Below, piece by piece: positions 20,706 to 32,310 of a DNA stretch of 64,000 nt. This DNA comes from Tetracentron sinense (taxonomy: Eukaryota; Streptophyta; Magnoliopsida; Trochodendrales; Trochodendraceae): the NCBI GenBank assembly GCA_015143295.1, contig CM026568.1, positions 18,296,607 to 18,360,606 on the forward strand. The letters run 5' to 3'. Each line of letters starts with the position of its first letter. The stretch's first letter is position 1. The translations under genes were made by a program, and so were the position numbers. The notes beneath the pieces are model-generated. The model worked only from the letters and a program-made list of their open reading frames with translations. It was not told where the DNA came from and made no database searches.

Positions 20706-22961
20706 TATCAAGGAGCTGGTCATGACACCCCTGCTTCTTGCGTGTGTGGTAGGGGTGTGACCTTCCATGGGGTAGGGATCCAATCCCCCCGGTGCAAGTT
20801 GCAAGAGCTCCAAGGCCCAACTAACATCTAACGTACTAACGGACTAACATAGAGCTCATGGATACAATTCACATCAAGCTGAAATAGTTTTCTAAGATCA
20901 TACCTAACCAGAAATGAAACTCTCTCTCTCTCTCTTTTTCTTTCTTTCTCTTGTAATGCCTTATAATCAGATAGTTTTCAAAATCATTAATTGAATTTTA
21001 TTTAGATTTTATAATGTAATCTGACGAATTAGGATTATATCCAACTTTAAATAGTTTTCCATTAGGATTATTGAATTTATCAAAACCCTTCGACTTCCAC
21101 AAATTATAAATTAGATATCACCATACTATAATTTAACTCTCAAATAATGAAGGATTACACGTGGGACATGTCTTATATGTTACTTCACAATTTAGTCCTT
21201 GATCTATCTAATAATATTACATATAAACCTTATGGAATAGACTTAAAATTACTATCTACCTTATAAAATTAATTTATCCAAAATATTTCATAATTAATTC
21301 AAACTCCCAAACGAACTCTTTAAAAGTTCTTGTCAAAGAAAGAAACAAATAAATAATAATAAATATATTTTGAGAATAAAAATATATTTTCCGATAAAAT
21401 TCTTTCATAAAAACATCGACCAGTTTTCTTTCAATCCAAATTAAATGAAAATCATCTGAATATTCATTTCCTTTGCAAGAGTGATAAATTCTTTGTTGAG
21501 CATTTACACACTCCTCCTAACATCATGTTTTTGAGCCTTGATTGGGTATCAACATTTGACAGCATCAAAATCATGTAGACAATACATGAAATTTTTTAAT
21601 CTTTTAGGCCTAAAGACTGTTTATGTAGTAATAGAACTATCATTTTAATCTGAAAATGATCAATTCATAAGGTGTCCATTAAGCGATCTTATTTCGTACA
21701 CGTACAGGTTACATATACCCACATGTTAGTTAAGAAGTCATAATTCTCTATGAAGAAGATACATCCTACTATCTCATTGGACTAACCATGTGTAACGCCT
21801 TTAGATCTTCAATACACGATTATCTAAGTCGCTTGATGGATCGAGAGGATGTTGCTTCTCTATTGAGGATAATGGATGGGCCAAAAGAGAAGATAACGTT
21901 GTGGGCCAAGAGAAGAAAGCTAAAGATGTGTGGACTAAGAAAACCTCTATGGGCCAATGAGAAGGACCCTAATTGACTGAAACTGGGCCTCAACAAGTGA
22001 GTAAATGAAAAATAATTGAAATGGAGATGATGATCATGAGAAAGGCTCTACTCAAGTCCAGGACAAACAAACCTCAACTAAAAGAGAAGAGGTCATTGCT
22101 AAGGCATCTCTAATCTCTATATGCTTAATGAAGAAGGGGCCTCTTTAGAGTAGAGACAAGTGGGCCTCTGAGCCAAGAGATGTTAGGCCTATATGGACAA
22201 GAGAAGTTGGGTTTTGAAGAACAAGATGAGTGGCCAAGAGAAAGTAAATGGGTCATTACATGACAGATGGGCTACTAAGGGCCAAAAATGAGTAGCATCT
22301 ATTGACTTAATGGTGGGCATAGAAAAGAAGGCCTAAGTAGAAATGCCCTCTTTTCAATTTTTGTTGGAAGTTCCAAGATTTATAAATTGAGATTACAAGA
22401 AATATATATGAATATGAAGATAAAAGTAAAGGTAGAAAGACAGAACATGTGTAAGATAATAATAACTACTAAAAAAAAAAGAATTTTACTAGTACTACAC
22501 TCCTCTTCCTTATTGTAGTCTCTCCTTTTGGGGTAAGAAGACAAGAATTTTGTAATTGGCTCAAAAATGCCAAACACAAAATCCTTTTCTTCTTACCTCA
22601 AATGAGGAGATTTTGAGTTGGAGCTCTGTTTCACAGCATTGAAGCAGAGCTCCTCTTTTTACACTGTTGCCATGACACATTTCTAATTACTGAAAGAGAT
22701 TCGGAAATTTTACAACACATCATAATTACAAGATTGTCACCATGATAGTGTAAAAAGGGAAGCTCCCCTCAAAGCCAAGAAGCAAAGCTCCTCTTTGCAT
22801 TTAAACTCTTAAAAGAACGAATTAAAAAGGGTGAGAGTTTTGAAAATGGGTAAGACATAAGAAGAAAAATGGAAAGCACAAATATGCTTCTAAAACCAAG
22901 GATATCTTTCCAAACAAGGAGTTGGGTTAAGATCGAACAAGCACAAATGTCATTACAAATG
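20706..22961. other. Intergenic DNA
   Basis: No supported gene. It has a (CT)n tract near 20921-20940 and a purine-rich stretch with repeated 'gggccaagagaag' words at about 21875-22270. A possible small MITE at about 22646-22777 has arms agctcctctttttacact and agtgtaaaaagggaagctcc. Confidence 0.5.
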
Positions 22962-23071
22962 CATGGGCGGAGCCAAGGGGGGCACGTGCCCTCCCCCCCC
23001 TAAACTTTTGAAAAACTAGATTTTTTTTAATGTATTATTACATATGGCATAGCATGGGCGGGATGAAGATC

Positions 23072-23408
23072 CAATCACAAACAATCGTAATTGAACTTGG
23101 GAAGAGTTCAATCACACCTGGAGGCCAACATGTCCCTTTTAACCCCTCTTTACTGTGGATAAGCTTCACTAACCTTTGGGGTTCAACAATATAACTTTAA
23201 TTTTTTTAAAATATACATTAAAAAATATTAATCATAAGGGTTAAAAATCTTTAACTAGAGTTTAATATATTTTTTCTAAAAACGAAATTTATATTGTTGA
23301 ACCCCCAAGTGTTAGTAAATCTTAACCACAATTAATAGGGTTAAAAGGGACATACATGCTAACCTGTGGGTATGATTGAACTCTCTCTGAGTTCAATCGT
23401 GATTGGCT
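23072..23408. mobile_element. MITE family M, copy in the hAT-like element
   Basis: Left arm ccaatcac ... gttcaatcacacc ... acatgtcccttttaacc and right arm ggttaaaagggacat ... gagttcaatcgtgattgg are inverted copies. The shared core (actgtgg, aacaatata, gttgaaccc, aaccacaatta) links it to 2406-2764. Confidence 0.75.
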
Positions 23409-23422
23409 ATAATTCGATCTTA

Positions 23423-23690
23423 GGTGGGTGCCCCTCAGCTTTTGAATTAAAAAAAAAAAAAAACATTTTACTAAGGATTTAGAATCCTATATTGTTATAA
23501 CCAGACTCCTTGGAGTCAATTACAACCCACAGGTCAACACATGTCGTGATTAAGATTCACTAACCCTTAGGGTTGGAACCACCTAACCTTGGTTTTAGAA
23601 GAAAAAAATTAACTCTAAAGATTAAAGTTGTTAACTAGAGTTAAAAGACTTTTGTGTGTTATAATCAGACTCCAAGGAATTTGGTTATGA
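23423..23690. mobile_element. MITE family M, degenerate copy
   Basis: Contains ataaccagactccttgga at about 23498 and its inverse tccaaggaat/ataatcagactcc near 23665, around the family M words 'gattaagattcactaaccctt' in part and 'aaccttggtttt'. The borders are approximate. Confidence 0.5.
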
Positions 23691-23983
23691 TTAACCGTAG
23701 AGGATTAGTCATGCATGGGGAAGCTGTTCCATTGATTTTATTTTTTTTTAAAAATATCTTTTAATTATTTAATAGGATATAGCCATAGGACAATGAGACA
23801 ACTACTCTTGTTAACAAGGAGATACAATATGTGTAGCATATTAGGATATATAAAAAATGTATGGATGAAATGACCCACAAACATAGTCATGAAATTTTTT
23901 TTCAGGGGTTCCGGCCCGAACTCCATCCCTTAAACTAAATGTGCCCCCTATAGTAAATTCCTAGCTCCGCCCCTGTACAAATG

Positions 23984-25439
23984 TCTTAGTAGACATCTTA
24001 GGCGGAGATTATGCATGGTAGATTTGATATTCTCTTGATAAAACTGGACAAAATAACTGATTAAATGAATTCCTCCAGGTAGCCATTAGAGAACATAGGT
24101 GGTCTTGAGGTAAATATGGTCGTTGGGTAGTAGCCTGAGTCTGGAAAGGATCGTGCGAACAGTGAACATAAAGAGAAGCTTGAGGCAACCTTTCAGTTGG
24201 AGTTGAGCACTAGCCATGCATTGATTTGGGAACATTATTTCGTAGGAAGAAATTGACAAAAAAAGGAGAATCACTTATTTGACTAGTGATTAGATATAGC
24301 TAGGCATTCCTTTGTAATATTGTAATCTTTTGACCTAAAGCTTAGTTTATTTGAGGGAAAAACGTAATTGACATAAAATAAAAATCAAAAATAATTTCTC
24401 CCAATTTTTTTTAGAGAAAAAAATTTCACTCAACCACAAAGTATAGTATTGAAGAATTATTTGTTATATTACCCTAAGTAAAATTTATATAGAAAAAAAA
24501 AGACAATGAGAAGGATAGATATATATCCGACCTAATCTAATTATATTATCAATAAATATCCAACCTAATACATAGTCATTTTAGATTACCTAATATATTT
24601 TATACTCCTATATAACAAAGTACGTTAGAGTGTTTCTACAGTTGTCTTCCTTTTGATGCCACGTAGGGCTCCTCTTCATTGTGAAGCCACATCATCAAAC
24701 TAAAATAAATATGTGGGACTCACAAATTTTTACCATGATCTTGATTTAGCTCTTATCTTTCCTGAAATTTTTCTCTAGTTATTTTTCTCTTTAAAAACTA
24801 TGTTCCTCGCAAACCTTCTCATTGATTGTGGCAACTCTCTTATTAATCATAATTAATTAATATCATTATATTTCTACAATAATATAGATTGAGGTGGGGA
24901 TGAGGTTCATATTTTTATAATTTCATATTAAACAAAAAATTTAACATATTAATTTATATGAAAAGATTTTATGTAATCTTATTAAATAAACATATCATAT
25001 CTTAAAATTTATTTTGTTTATTTTGCTATTTTTTCATTTTCCAGTGCATCACCCGGGGTGTTGGATAGTTTTCCCAATTTGACTACATGTATTCCTTTGG
25101 GACTAGACAAGATAAATGCTATTGAGGCCATAAAATCATAGGCCAACTTGAGTCCGTTATTTAGGAGATGCGGTTCTAGGGAACCAAAAATCATGGTAGG
25201 CCGTAGCTAGAGTCTCGTGGACTTATTCATCTCCTAAAAACATTTTCAAGTTATTTTACTTTAGAGTCATTTTTTTAAAACCATACAATTCTATTTATAC
25301 AAGAAATATTACTTTGAATCAAGTTATTTACTTGATGCAGAAAATTCTTTCATTGGATGATCGATTATCAGAAACATTTGGTCGTTTGAGTCCTGTAATA
25401 TATATATTTTTTCGTTGGTCTAATCATTTATCTACCTTA
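23984..25439. other. AT-rich intergenic DNA
   Basis: No gene, RNA or bounded repeat is recognisable. The minus-strand frame at 24086-24274 has no known motif. Confidence 0.5.
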
Positions 25440-25520
25440 GGTTAGCAGGGTTAGCACTCATGGTAGGTGTCAACAGCCACATCAATACTCGAACACGAGT
25501 CACACCTCTCCCAAAGGGAG
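25440..25520 (-). repeat. SINE-like tRNA-derived head, copy 2
   Basis: On the minus strand it reads GTGACTCGTGTTCGAGT followed by TGTGGCTGTTGA, shared with 3632-3750. The B-box core GTTCGAGT is kept; the A box is weaker. Borders are approximate. Confidence 0.45.
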
Positions 25521-27552
25521 ATACTCAGATACACTACTACTGGGACAGGCCCATGGTGTCCGATTGGTCTATATTGGTACGATCTCATTAGCATTTCTCA
25601 TCATTTGACAAAGTCGCGTAACCCTTTAAAAATATTATTCCGTAAGAAGAAAATGAAAGAAGCGCTTACTTTCTTTAGTTTTTATTTTTGTCGTTTCAGC
25701 ATACTTCTTGTGGAGTATTTCCAAGTTAGTTAAGAACATCATCTTTATTTTATTCCATTCAATCCTAAGTTCTAACAACCCCGTTTTTCTATTGGTCCAT
25801 GTGTGTGACTGTGTTGGCCTTGATGTGCGTATGATTATTGTCTTTACCATTAACCAAAATAATAAATATTGGAAAGTGATGGAAAACTGTCTATAGTATA
25901 TACTATCCAGAGCTATGCCGTTCAATTTTAAATACAACAGTTCAATATGCACATATGCTGAAATGATGCTTAAGCTCCATTAGATTGTGAGTCAAGCGGC
26001 TAAACTATGGAGAGTTTCCAATCACTTCGCATAAATATTTGGTTTCTCGTCTCACTCTTAAGACCTAAACATCTGCATGATCTAAATTAATTATTGCGAT
26101 CCATAACTTGGGAAAAGGAATAGCCTTACTCGTCTAGATCTTTGTAAGTTTTTTTGTACGTCACTAAGTTAGGTTTAATTAGGCCGTAACCCAGTTAGCA
26201 GTGTTGGTATTTGTTCTAGGTTATTGGATTAATGCTTAGCATATGGAGATTTTTTGGGTGAAAAAAGTTAAGACTCGATTCATAAACTTACCCGGACCCG
26301 AAGGTGGAGACGCACTGAATCTCAACTTCAACCAAACATGAGTGGCAACTATATTTACATATTTTTATTATTTAGGTAGAGGTTTCACTGTCACGAGTTG
26401 GTAGGGCAATTTAGCAGTGCTCAAGCATTCTCTCGCAATACACTGCACAAAGAATCATGTTTATGTGTTTCTAATCCGTCCGTGAAATTTGAAAGTAATG
26501 ATCTTTGTAACCCAAAATTAGAAATGACCACTAAGTTGTGCACGTATCAGAAAAATAATCGGCTAACACTCTTCCAAAAAAGGTTACATCTAATTTTGTA
26601 AAAGATATCATATCTTGACGCTTTTTTGTGATGTACATGTGGGGATTGACTCTTTGTAGCATTGGGCTCAGAGATTAAAGCTTCCAAGTTTCATTTGTAA
26701 ACCGTTGAACCACCTTAAAGCATAGAGGTGGATCATATTCAATGGTGATTGAACTTAGAGACTTCAATGCACCTATATGATTAATATTTTGTTCTAAAAA
26801 TTAAGGCTAGATTGTTTAACTTTAAAGGTTAATAAATCTTTACCATAGTTAATAAGAGTTAAAATAGCACTTAAATGGGCTTTGGGACTGAGATTGGACT
26901 TTTTCCAGTCCAATTTCAGACAAGGTCCGGAGCCTAAAGCATAGGAGTGAAAATATTCAACAGATTTGGAACAACACAAATGGATGAATGACTCTTAGAA
27001 TTTAGCTGTCTTAATAATCCTAACTGATTCACTTTAATCTTAGGGTCATTTCACATTAACTTTTGAATTTTATATAAAAATTGCAAAAAAGATGACAGTT
27101 TGTCAAATGTCGACCTAACATCATGAAAGCCAAAGATTTTGTGACTTGCGGAACTATATCGTTTGTGTTCTTCCCAATGGCCTGCATTTTTGAAGGCCAG
27201 GATCTCTCCAGGAGAGGAGGTGGTTACGACTGTTTCCGTACAAATCAATTGATATTGGCCTTCCAACACTCATGACCACCGGAAAGAACCAAGGGAAGAA
27301 CATAGACTTATGCGTTGAGAATGGAACCAAATGGTCTGTGATATTCCTAGTGGCCTTCCCTATGGTTTTGAGTGTTAAAAGGTCTTGATTTCATGTCCGG
27401 TATGGATTTAACAGCCGTAAATAGATGTTAAAGAGATCCTAGCCTTCAACACTCATGGCCACAGCAAAAGCCAGAGGGAATATCATAGACGATTTGCTTC
27501 CGTTGAGAATCTACTGTGTATATTTTGTATTTGGGAAATGTTTATTTACGGT
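25521..27552. other. Intergenic DNA with degenerate repeats
   Basis: No gene is supported. A weak family M relative may lie at about 26700-26900 (ccatagttaataagagttaaaa). From about 27180 two of three degenerate copies of a short segment begin (see finding); they surround small start-codon frames without a recognisable product. Confidence 0.45.
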
Positions 27553-27762
27553 CGCATTTGACTATGTAGTGAAATGTGCATTCCTCATTGGTCAAACTGT
27601 GGTTAAGATTCAGTTATTTCTAAGGTTTAGTAATCTAACCTTGGTTTTTTAAAAGATAAAATAAAAATAGTAACCATAATTTTCTTAAGCTTAACCATAA
27701 TTTAATCGGTCTTAAAAGGGACACGAAAGGGACACGTGGACACAACTACATAGTCAAATGCG
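27553..27762. mobile_element. MITE family M-like, 210 bp
   Basis: Perfect 18-bp terminal inverted repeats, CGCATTTGACTATGTAGT at the left and its inverse at the right. The interior has the family M words aactgtggttaagattca, aaccttggtttt and aaaagggacac. The 27455-27652 plus-strand frame runs into it and is not a gene end. Confidence 0.75.
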
Positions 27763-28172
27763 TTGTGGGCTAATCACAGCACTTTATATATTATAAGGAT
27801 TATGATTGTATGCACTAAAGAGGAATGCTACCCCTAGTATCAGTCAATCCATGCTCTCACTCCTTATCAACCACTTGTCCATTTTTTTTGGTTAGAGTGC
27901 TTTGATCATTGTAAAATGGGCATATGGTTGGTGGAGGGTGAGAGTATGGGTTGAGTGAAAGTAGGGCTAGCACTCCTCATGCGCTAGATAAAGCATGCTA
28001 TATATCCAACACATCGTTGTTTGAATCCGAATCCAACGACGCCAAGGTGACTGCCGGACATGAATTAAAAATAGTGAGCCTTGCAGGGCGCACACCTTGA
28101 TACTATTAGATTCTGTATCGGATAGCGGTGTGCTCATCGCGAGTGCTATTGAGCATACAATCCCATAATTTA

Positions 28173-28323
28173 GGGAAATGCTTTTGAGACCATCTTAGGG
28201 TCGAGACCACTGAGACCATGCATGGTTGCACAAGATTTCAGGTGGGGCCCACAATGTGAAAATGGGCCCCACTTGATATCCCTTGCAGTAATGCAGGTCT
28301 CGTTGGTCTCAAAAGCAAAGTCC
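28173..28323. mobile_element. MITE family 'GAGACC', copy 1
   Basis: A 151-bp foldback element starting GGGAAATGCTTTTGAGACC and ending GGTCTCAAAAGCAAAGTCC, with an inner palindrome ggtggggcccac/gtgggccccac-like. It matches 46738-46906, which has a clear 9-bp TSD. No TSD survives here. Confidence 0.75.
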
Positions 28324-28339
28324 TATGAGTAGTGATCAG

Positions 28340-28545
28340 CATACCTGTGGGTCCTTTACTAAAGTCATCATCGTGTTCTCATGTACCTTTTAAGCCCCAT
28401 TTAACCGTTGTTAAGCTTAAGTAAATTATAGTTAAAACTTTTTATTTTTTTTGCTAAAACCAAGGTTGAATTGCATACCCTTAGGGGTGAGTGAATCTTA
28501 ACTATAGTTGATGACTGTTAAAAAGGTATGGCGTAGACCAATGAG
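28340..28545. mobile_element. MITE family M, copy
   Basis: Contains tgtaccttttaa ... aaccgttgttaagctt near the left and gaatcttaactatagttga ... ttaaaaaggtat near the right, inverted to each other, with the shared core 'aaaaccaaggttgaa'. Borders are approximate. Confidence 0.55.
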
Positions 28546-28772
28546 GATCGGCCATTCCATTACTTCCGTGACGTAGATGCAATCGGAACCATATCCTCGG
28601 TGACCAGCGATTTTGAAAGCTAGGAAGTGGTTACAACGGTTAAATCCATACAAACCAAGAACTCCCAACAATCATGACCACATAGAAGAACTCATGAAAG
28701 AACACAACGATTTGCTTTCAATTCAACCGTCGGTAAGCTGAGCATTTTCCAAGTCCTATAATTTATAGGCTT

Positions 28773-29052
28773 AGGATTGTCTCTGGCCAAGCCAGAAAAG
28801 GCTTGTCTCGGGCTCCATAGAATAGGGGACAAGGGGTAAAGAAGTCAAAATCATGGGACCCGTGATTTTGACTTTCCCACACATAATAAGACATGTGGCG
28901 ATAAGTGTGAGAATAAGGGGGAGAGATATCAAAAGAGGAGAAGTCAAAATCATGGGGAGAAAATAAAATGATTTCTCCCTATTTTTTTTAGCCAACTGTC
29001 GCACAATGTATGGAACCCCGAGAGGGGTTTCTGGCTTCGCCAGAGACAATCC
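28773..29052. mobile_element. MITE family 'GGATTGTC', copy 2 (inverted)
   Basis: About 280 bp with good terminal inverted repeats: GGATTGTCTCTGGCCAAGCC at the left and GGCTTCGCCAGAGACAATCC at the right. It is inverted relative to 1962-2239, and the interior gaagtcaaaatcatg blocks are shared. The minus-strand frame at 28771-29076 is this repeat. Confidence 0.75.
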
Positions 29053-29156
29053 GAGGCCATATTTATAATTCAACATTTAACAAGAGACGTGGATTCACGT
29101 GTGGTGTGATATACTGCATACAGCGAAAGAGTGTATGGGGTATGAACAAAAAAAAG

Positions 29157-29890
29157 CTTAGGGGTCATTTGGATACACTTCAATTTTTCTGTTTTTTAAA
29201 ACTGAAAACAAGTTTCCGTTTTCAAATTTTTTAAGTAGAAAATATGTTTGACATTACTAATTGTTACTTGTTTTAAAAAACGAAAAACAAAAAAACACGT
29301 TTGGAAGATACGATGTATATAATAATAAATGAACAATTTCAACCCAGCGTGGTGATAGTGGTAGTGGTAGTAGTGGTGGGTGGTGGTGGTGGTGGTGATG
29401 GTGGTGGAGTGGTGGTGGTGGTGGACCGGTGGTGGTGGTGTTCTTGGTGTGGTTGTGATGGTGGTGGAGTGGTGGTGGTGGTGGTGGTGTTGGTGGTGGT
29501 GGAGTGGTGGTGGTGGTGGTGTTGGTGGTGGTGGACTGGTGGTGGTGGACCGGTGGTGGTGGTGGTCTTAGTGTGGTTTTGGTGGAGTGGTGGTGGTGGT
29601 GGTGGTGGTGGTGGACCGGTGGTGGTGGTCTTGGTGTGGTTGTGGTGGTGGTGGGTTGTGTGGCAGTGGTGGTGGTGTGGCGGTGGTGGAGGTGGTGGAC
29701 CGGTGGTGGTAGTGGGTGGTGTGGTAATACATGAAGGTTCTGGTTTTTATTTTTGTTTCCAAAAGTAGAGGTAATCGAAATTTTCTGTTATCTAAAAACA
29801 AAAACATGTTTACCGAAATATGTTTTTGTGTAAAAACTTTTAAATTTTTGTTTTTAAAAACACAAAACGGGGCAACTAGACGGGCCTTAT
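29157..29890. mobile_element. Degenerate MITE containing a (TGG)n tract
   Basis: The ends (ttaggggtcatttgga and ctagacgggcctta) and sub-terminal arms (gttttttaaaactgaaaac ... / aaaaacaaaaacatgttta, gtttttaaaaacac) look like a foldback MITE of the 'ttagggcccgtttgg' type. The centre, 29349-29730, is an expanded TGG/GGT microsatellite. The Val/Gly/Trp frames across it are low-complexity artefacts. Confidence 0.55.
29349..29730. repeat. Imperfect (TGG)n microsatellite
   Basis: About 380 bp made almost only of tgg/ggt triplets, with interruptions such as gtggaccggtgg recurring about five times and cttggtgtggttgtgatgg about three times, so it also has a higher-order repeat. Confidence 0.95.
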
Positions 29891-30138
29891 CCTTCTTCTA
29901 TGCGTGAAATGTGACCGCTAGCACTAGATCATGCATGCGTCATCTGCTGACGAGAGGATATCCCAAAGGCCGGCATATTTAGAACCTATTTTCCCTTCAC
30001 CAAAGAATTACATCCCCTCTTTAGATCCAATTCCTACTCGTACGTGTTTCTGAACTCACGGCACTGGCACCGGCACCGGCACCGGCAGATTACGCAATCT
30101 GTTCAGGCTCACCTGCATTCCATACTTGGACAATTCCG

Positions 30139-30765
30139 ATGCAGGAGCAGCTAGCCAACGATATGGTCTGCATCGCCATGGATGAATTATTTGAACAGAC
30201 CATGGAAGACTCACTGCAATTACACCAACCACTTGCAGGTGAGATGTGACTCTTGCACAACAAAAGCTTAAACAGGCGTTCCGTAAGAGTCATGAGCTTT
30301 TTAAGGGGATTTTCTGGAATTAGTTCAAGCTCAGCATCAGATCACCTGCCTTATTTTGATGTTCACGACACCAACATGCAGACACCTCTCTCTGAGAGAA
30401 CCCAGAATTTGAACCCCATTATTTCTCAGTTTCGAGAGCAGGAATTGGGAAAGGCAATTCTTGTTTCCGCCATTCCCATGACTACTGTTTTCCTGCCTAT
30501 CTATATGTCACGATCCACTCCACTCTTCATATCCTTAGTAGTGCTCGCACTCTTGCTAGGGTTTGTTGGTATCTGGGTTGGAATTTTGCTTCGTCAAAGC
30601 TACCCGAGGTTTGCAAACATAGCTGAACCACTTGGAGCTGCTTCTATACTTCTTGCCTTCTTTCGGATGGTAGGCTTCTTGCTTCCCGTGCCTCTCATTT
30701 GGGCTCCATGGTTGCTATTCGGACTCACCTTGGTTCCATTTGCACTCTCTTTCTTCAGACGATAA
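30139..30765 (+). CDS. Small membrane protein, two-exon model
   Basis: The best candidate for a host gene. Exon 2 encodes about 145 residues ending at TAA 30763: an acidic soluble part (FDVHDTNMQTPLSERTQNLN), then hydrophobic segments (about ILVSAIPMTTVFLPIY, LFISLVVLALLLGFVGIWVG, AASILLAFFRMVGFLLPVP, LIWAPWLLFGLTLVPFAL) and a basic end SFFRR, so probably four membrane spans. Upstream, from ATG 30139, 33 codons (MQEQLANDMVCIAMDELFEQ...) lie in the same frame but are separated by TGA 30247. A strong donor CAG|GTGAGA at 30239 and an in-phase acceptor CTCAG at 30334 (or CATCAG at 30340) would remove that TGA as a 96-102 bp intron. The alternative is no intron and a start at ATG 30292 (157 aa). 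I do not recognise the family, and no function is claimed. Confidence 0.6.
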
Positions 30766-30930
30766 TATTACGTATAAGGCATCACAATTAAGTGACTAAG
30801 AATAATATGCAAGGATTGATTGCTATAGGGGTTGAAGACCAATAGCATATATCAGATGGGTGCAAACTCCATGGCAGCCAAGTAGAAAAGTGAGACAGGC
30901 TCTGGTCGAAGCCATTGTGGGTTCGTTCAA

Positions 30931-31137
30931 TATTACAGATATCTCTACCATACAGTTTCTAGGATTTACTTCCTATTGTAGTAGGATTATTACTTTCCTT
31001 ACTGTATTGAGTTTCCTTTAGCTTTCATCCTTCTCTGTAAATCTTTTGTATACAGTTGTAATTAAACTCTCATGCGTGAGTTGTAATCTTTTAAATCTCT
31101 AAGGCAATGCACGCTCATCTTAATAGTGCACAATTTA
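30931..31137 (+). repeat. Probable copia 5' LTR remnant
   Basis: Sequence running from 'tattacagatatctc' to 'gtgcacaatttatca' precedes a PBS-like TGGTATCATAGCAC at about 31143, close to the initiator-tRNA-Met PBS TGGTATCAGAGC. No second LTR is seen. The left border is a guess. Confidence 0.45.
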
Positions 31138-31319
31138 TCATATGGTATCATAGCACTAATTGCTCACTGTTTTTTTTTTCCGATCCAGACTCTATGACGT
31201 ACACCATCTTCCACTCCTCTCAATATCTCCAACATTAACAACTTTGTCTCCATTAAATTAGGTAGGACAAACTTAACACTATGACATAGCCATATGAGAA
31301 TTAACCAATCTTGGTTTCA

Positions 31320-32310
31320 TTAGATCTCATTGGTATTATTGATGGAACCATCTCCCCCACTCCTCTGGACGACAAGGCAGCAGATCCCCTTGTTCCTCAC
31401 CCAGATTTTAAGCCATGGAGGCGTATATATGGACAAATATGTCACTAGCTAGTCTTCTCAACGCCACCCTTAGTCCTGACTTTCTTGCTCAGATCGTTGG
31501 CTTGCAATCCTCTAGTGCAATCTGGAATGCCTTTGCTTATCTTTGCTCAACAGTCGCAAGCACAAGTGATGCTGCAGACGATCAAGAAAGAGAACTCTAC
31601 AATCTCCTTGTATCTCCACCGGCTAAGTAATGCGTCACTGACCAAGATTTGGTTGATCTCCACACTCTCGATGTCCGTGGACCCGAATATGAGGCATTCA
31701 TCACTACAATATCTAACCGGACTGAAACCATAACATTTGCGGAACTTCGCTCTCGTCTACTGTGTCACGAGCAGCGTTTGGCCCAATTTCAAAAAACTCC
31801 CACTGATTTTACATCCCCTATAGCCTTTCTTGCTGCTACTCCATCTCAGCAGCAGTCACGTGGTCGAGGAGGGGCTTGTTTCTTCAATGATCAAGGTAAT
31901 CGATCTCATAATCGCCGCGACAATCCCACACAACAAGGGACCAGGTATGACGGCAATTCCTTTGTTTCCTATCATGGTGCTTCTCCTTCATAACAACATC
32001 AGCCATCTCCTCCTTCGCTCACAGCGGTTCCATGGCCAGTGTCAGATTTGTTAACGTCTTGGTCATTCCGCTATGCAGTGCCACAACTGCTTCCACCATG
32101 CCTATCAAGATGATCCTTTTCATCAATCCTTCGCTGCCAAGTCTTTATAATTTGAGCCCTATGACAGCCAATGTTATCCCGACATGGGTGCTACGAGTCA
32201 TGACGAGTGACTCTGCCATTCTTCATCAAGTTTCTGATTATCCCACCAATGTCACTATTATGGTTAGTAATGGGCAAGGTCTCCCCGATTGCTCAAATTG
32301 GTATTTTTTT
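31320..32310 (+). pseudogene. Copia gag-protease fragment, broken
   Basis: Frames at 31415-31630 and 31649-31993 give a copia Gag: LVGLQSS-type dimer region (QIVGLQSSSAIWNAF), ERELYNLL, then GPEYEAFITTISNRTETITF and LLCHEQRLAQFQ. The next stretch, near 32038-32090, holds a zinc knuckle of the form C-x2-C-x4-H-x4-C (CQIC then GHSAMQC) with a stop inside. PDMGATSH near 32185 is a decayed D-T-G protease motif. Nothing of integrase or RT follows, so the element is truncated after about 1 kb of its coding region. Confidence 0.75.

Larger units (their letters stand above)
22962..23975. mobile_element. 1-kb hAT-like element with nested MITEs
   Basis: The ends CATGGGCGGAGCCAAGG and CCTAGCTCCGCCCCTG are inverted relatives, flanked by a perfect 8-bp TSD tacaaatg (22954-22961 and 23976-23983). 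It has no coding capacity. It contains family M copies at 23072-23408 and about 23423-23690, which must be later insertions. An isolated matching end occurs at 5802. Confidence 0.85.

Noticed and set aside
6519..20910. Shared words aagatca and acctaacca left of the Tat element and near 20895 as a larger duplication
   Set aside because: Only about 17 bases agree and the surroundings differ; the exact TSD accat explains the insertion.
29301..29807. Long Val/Gly/Trp-rich and His/Thr-rich frames
   Set aside because: They are translations of the (TGG)n tract and have no coding signal.
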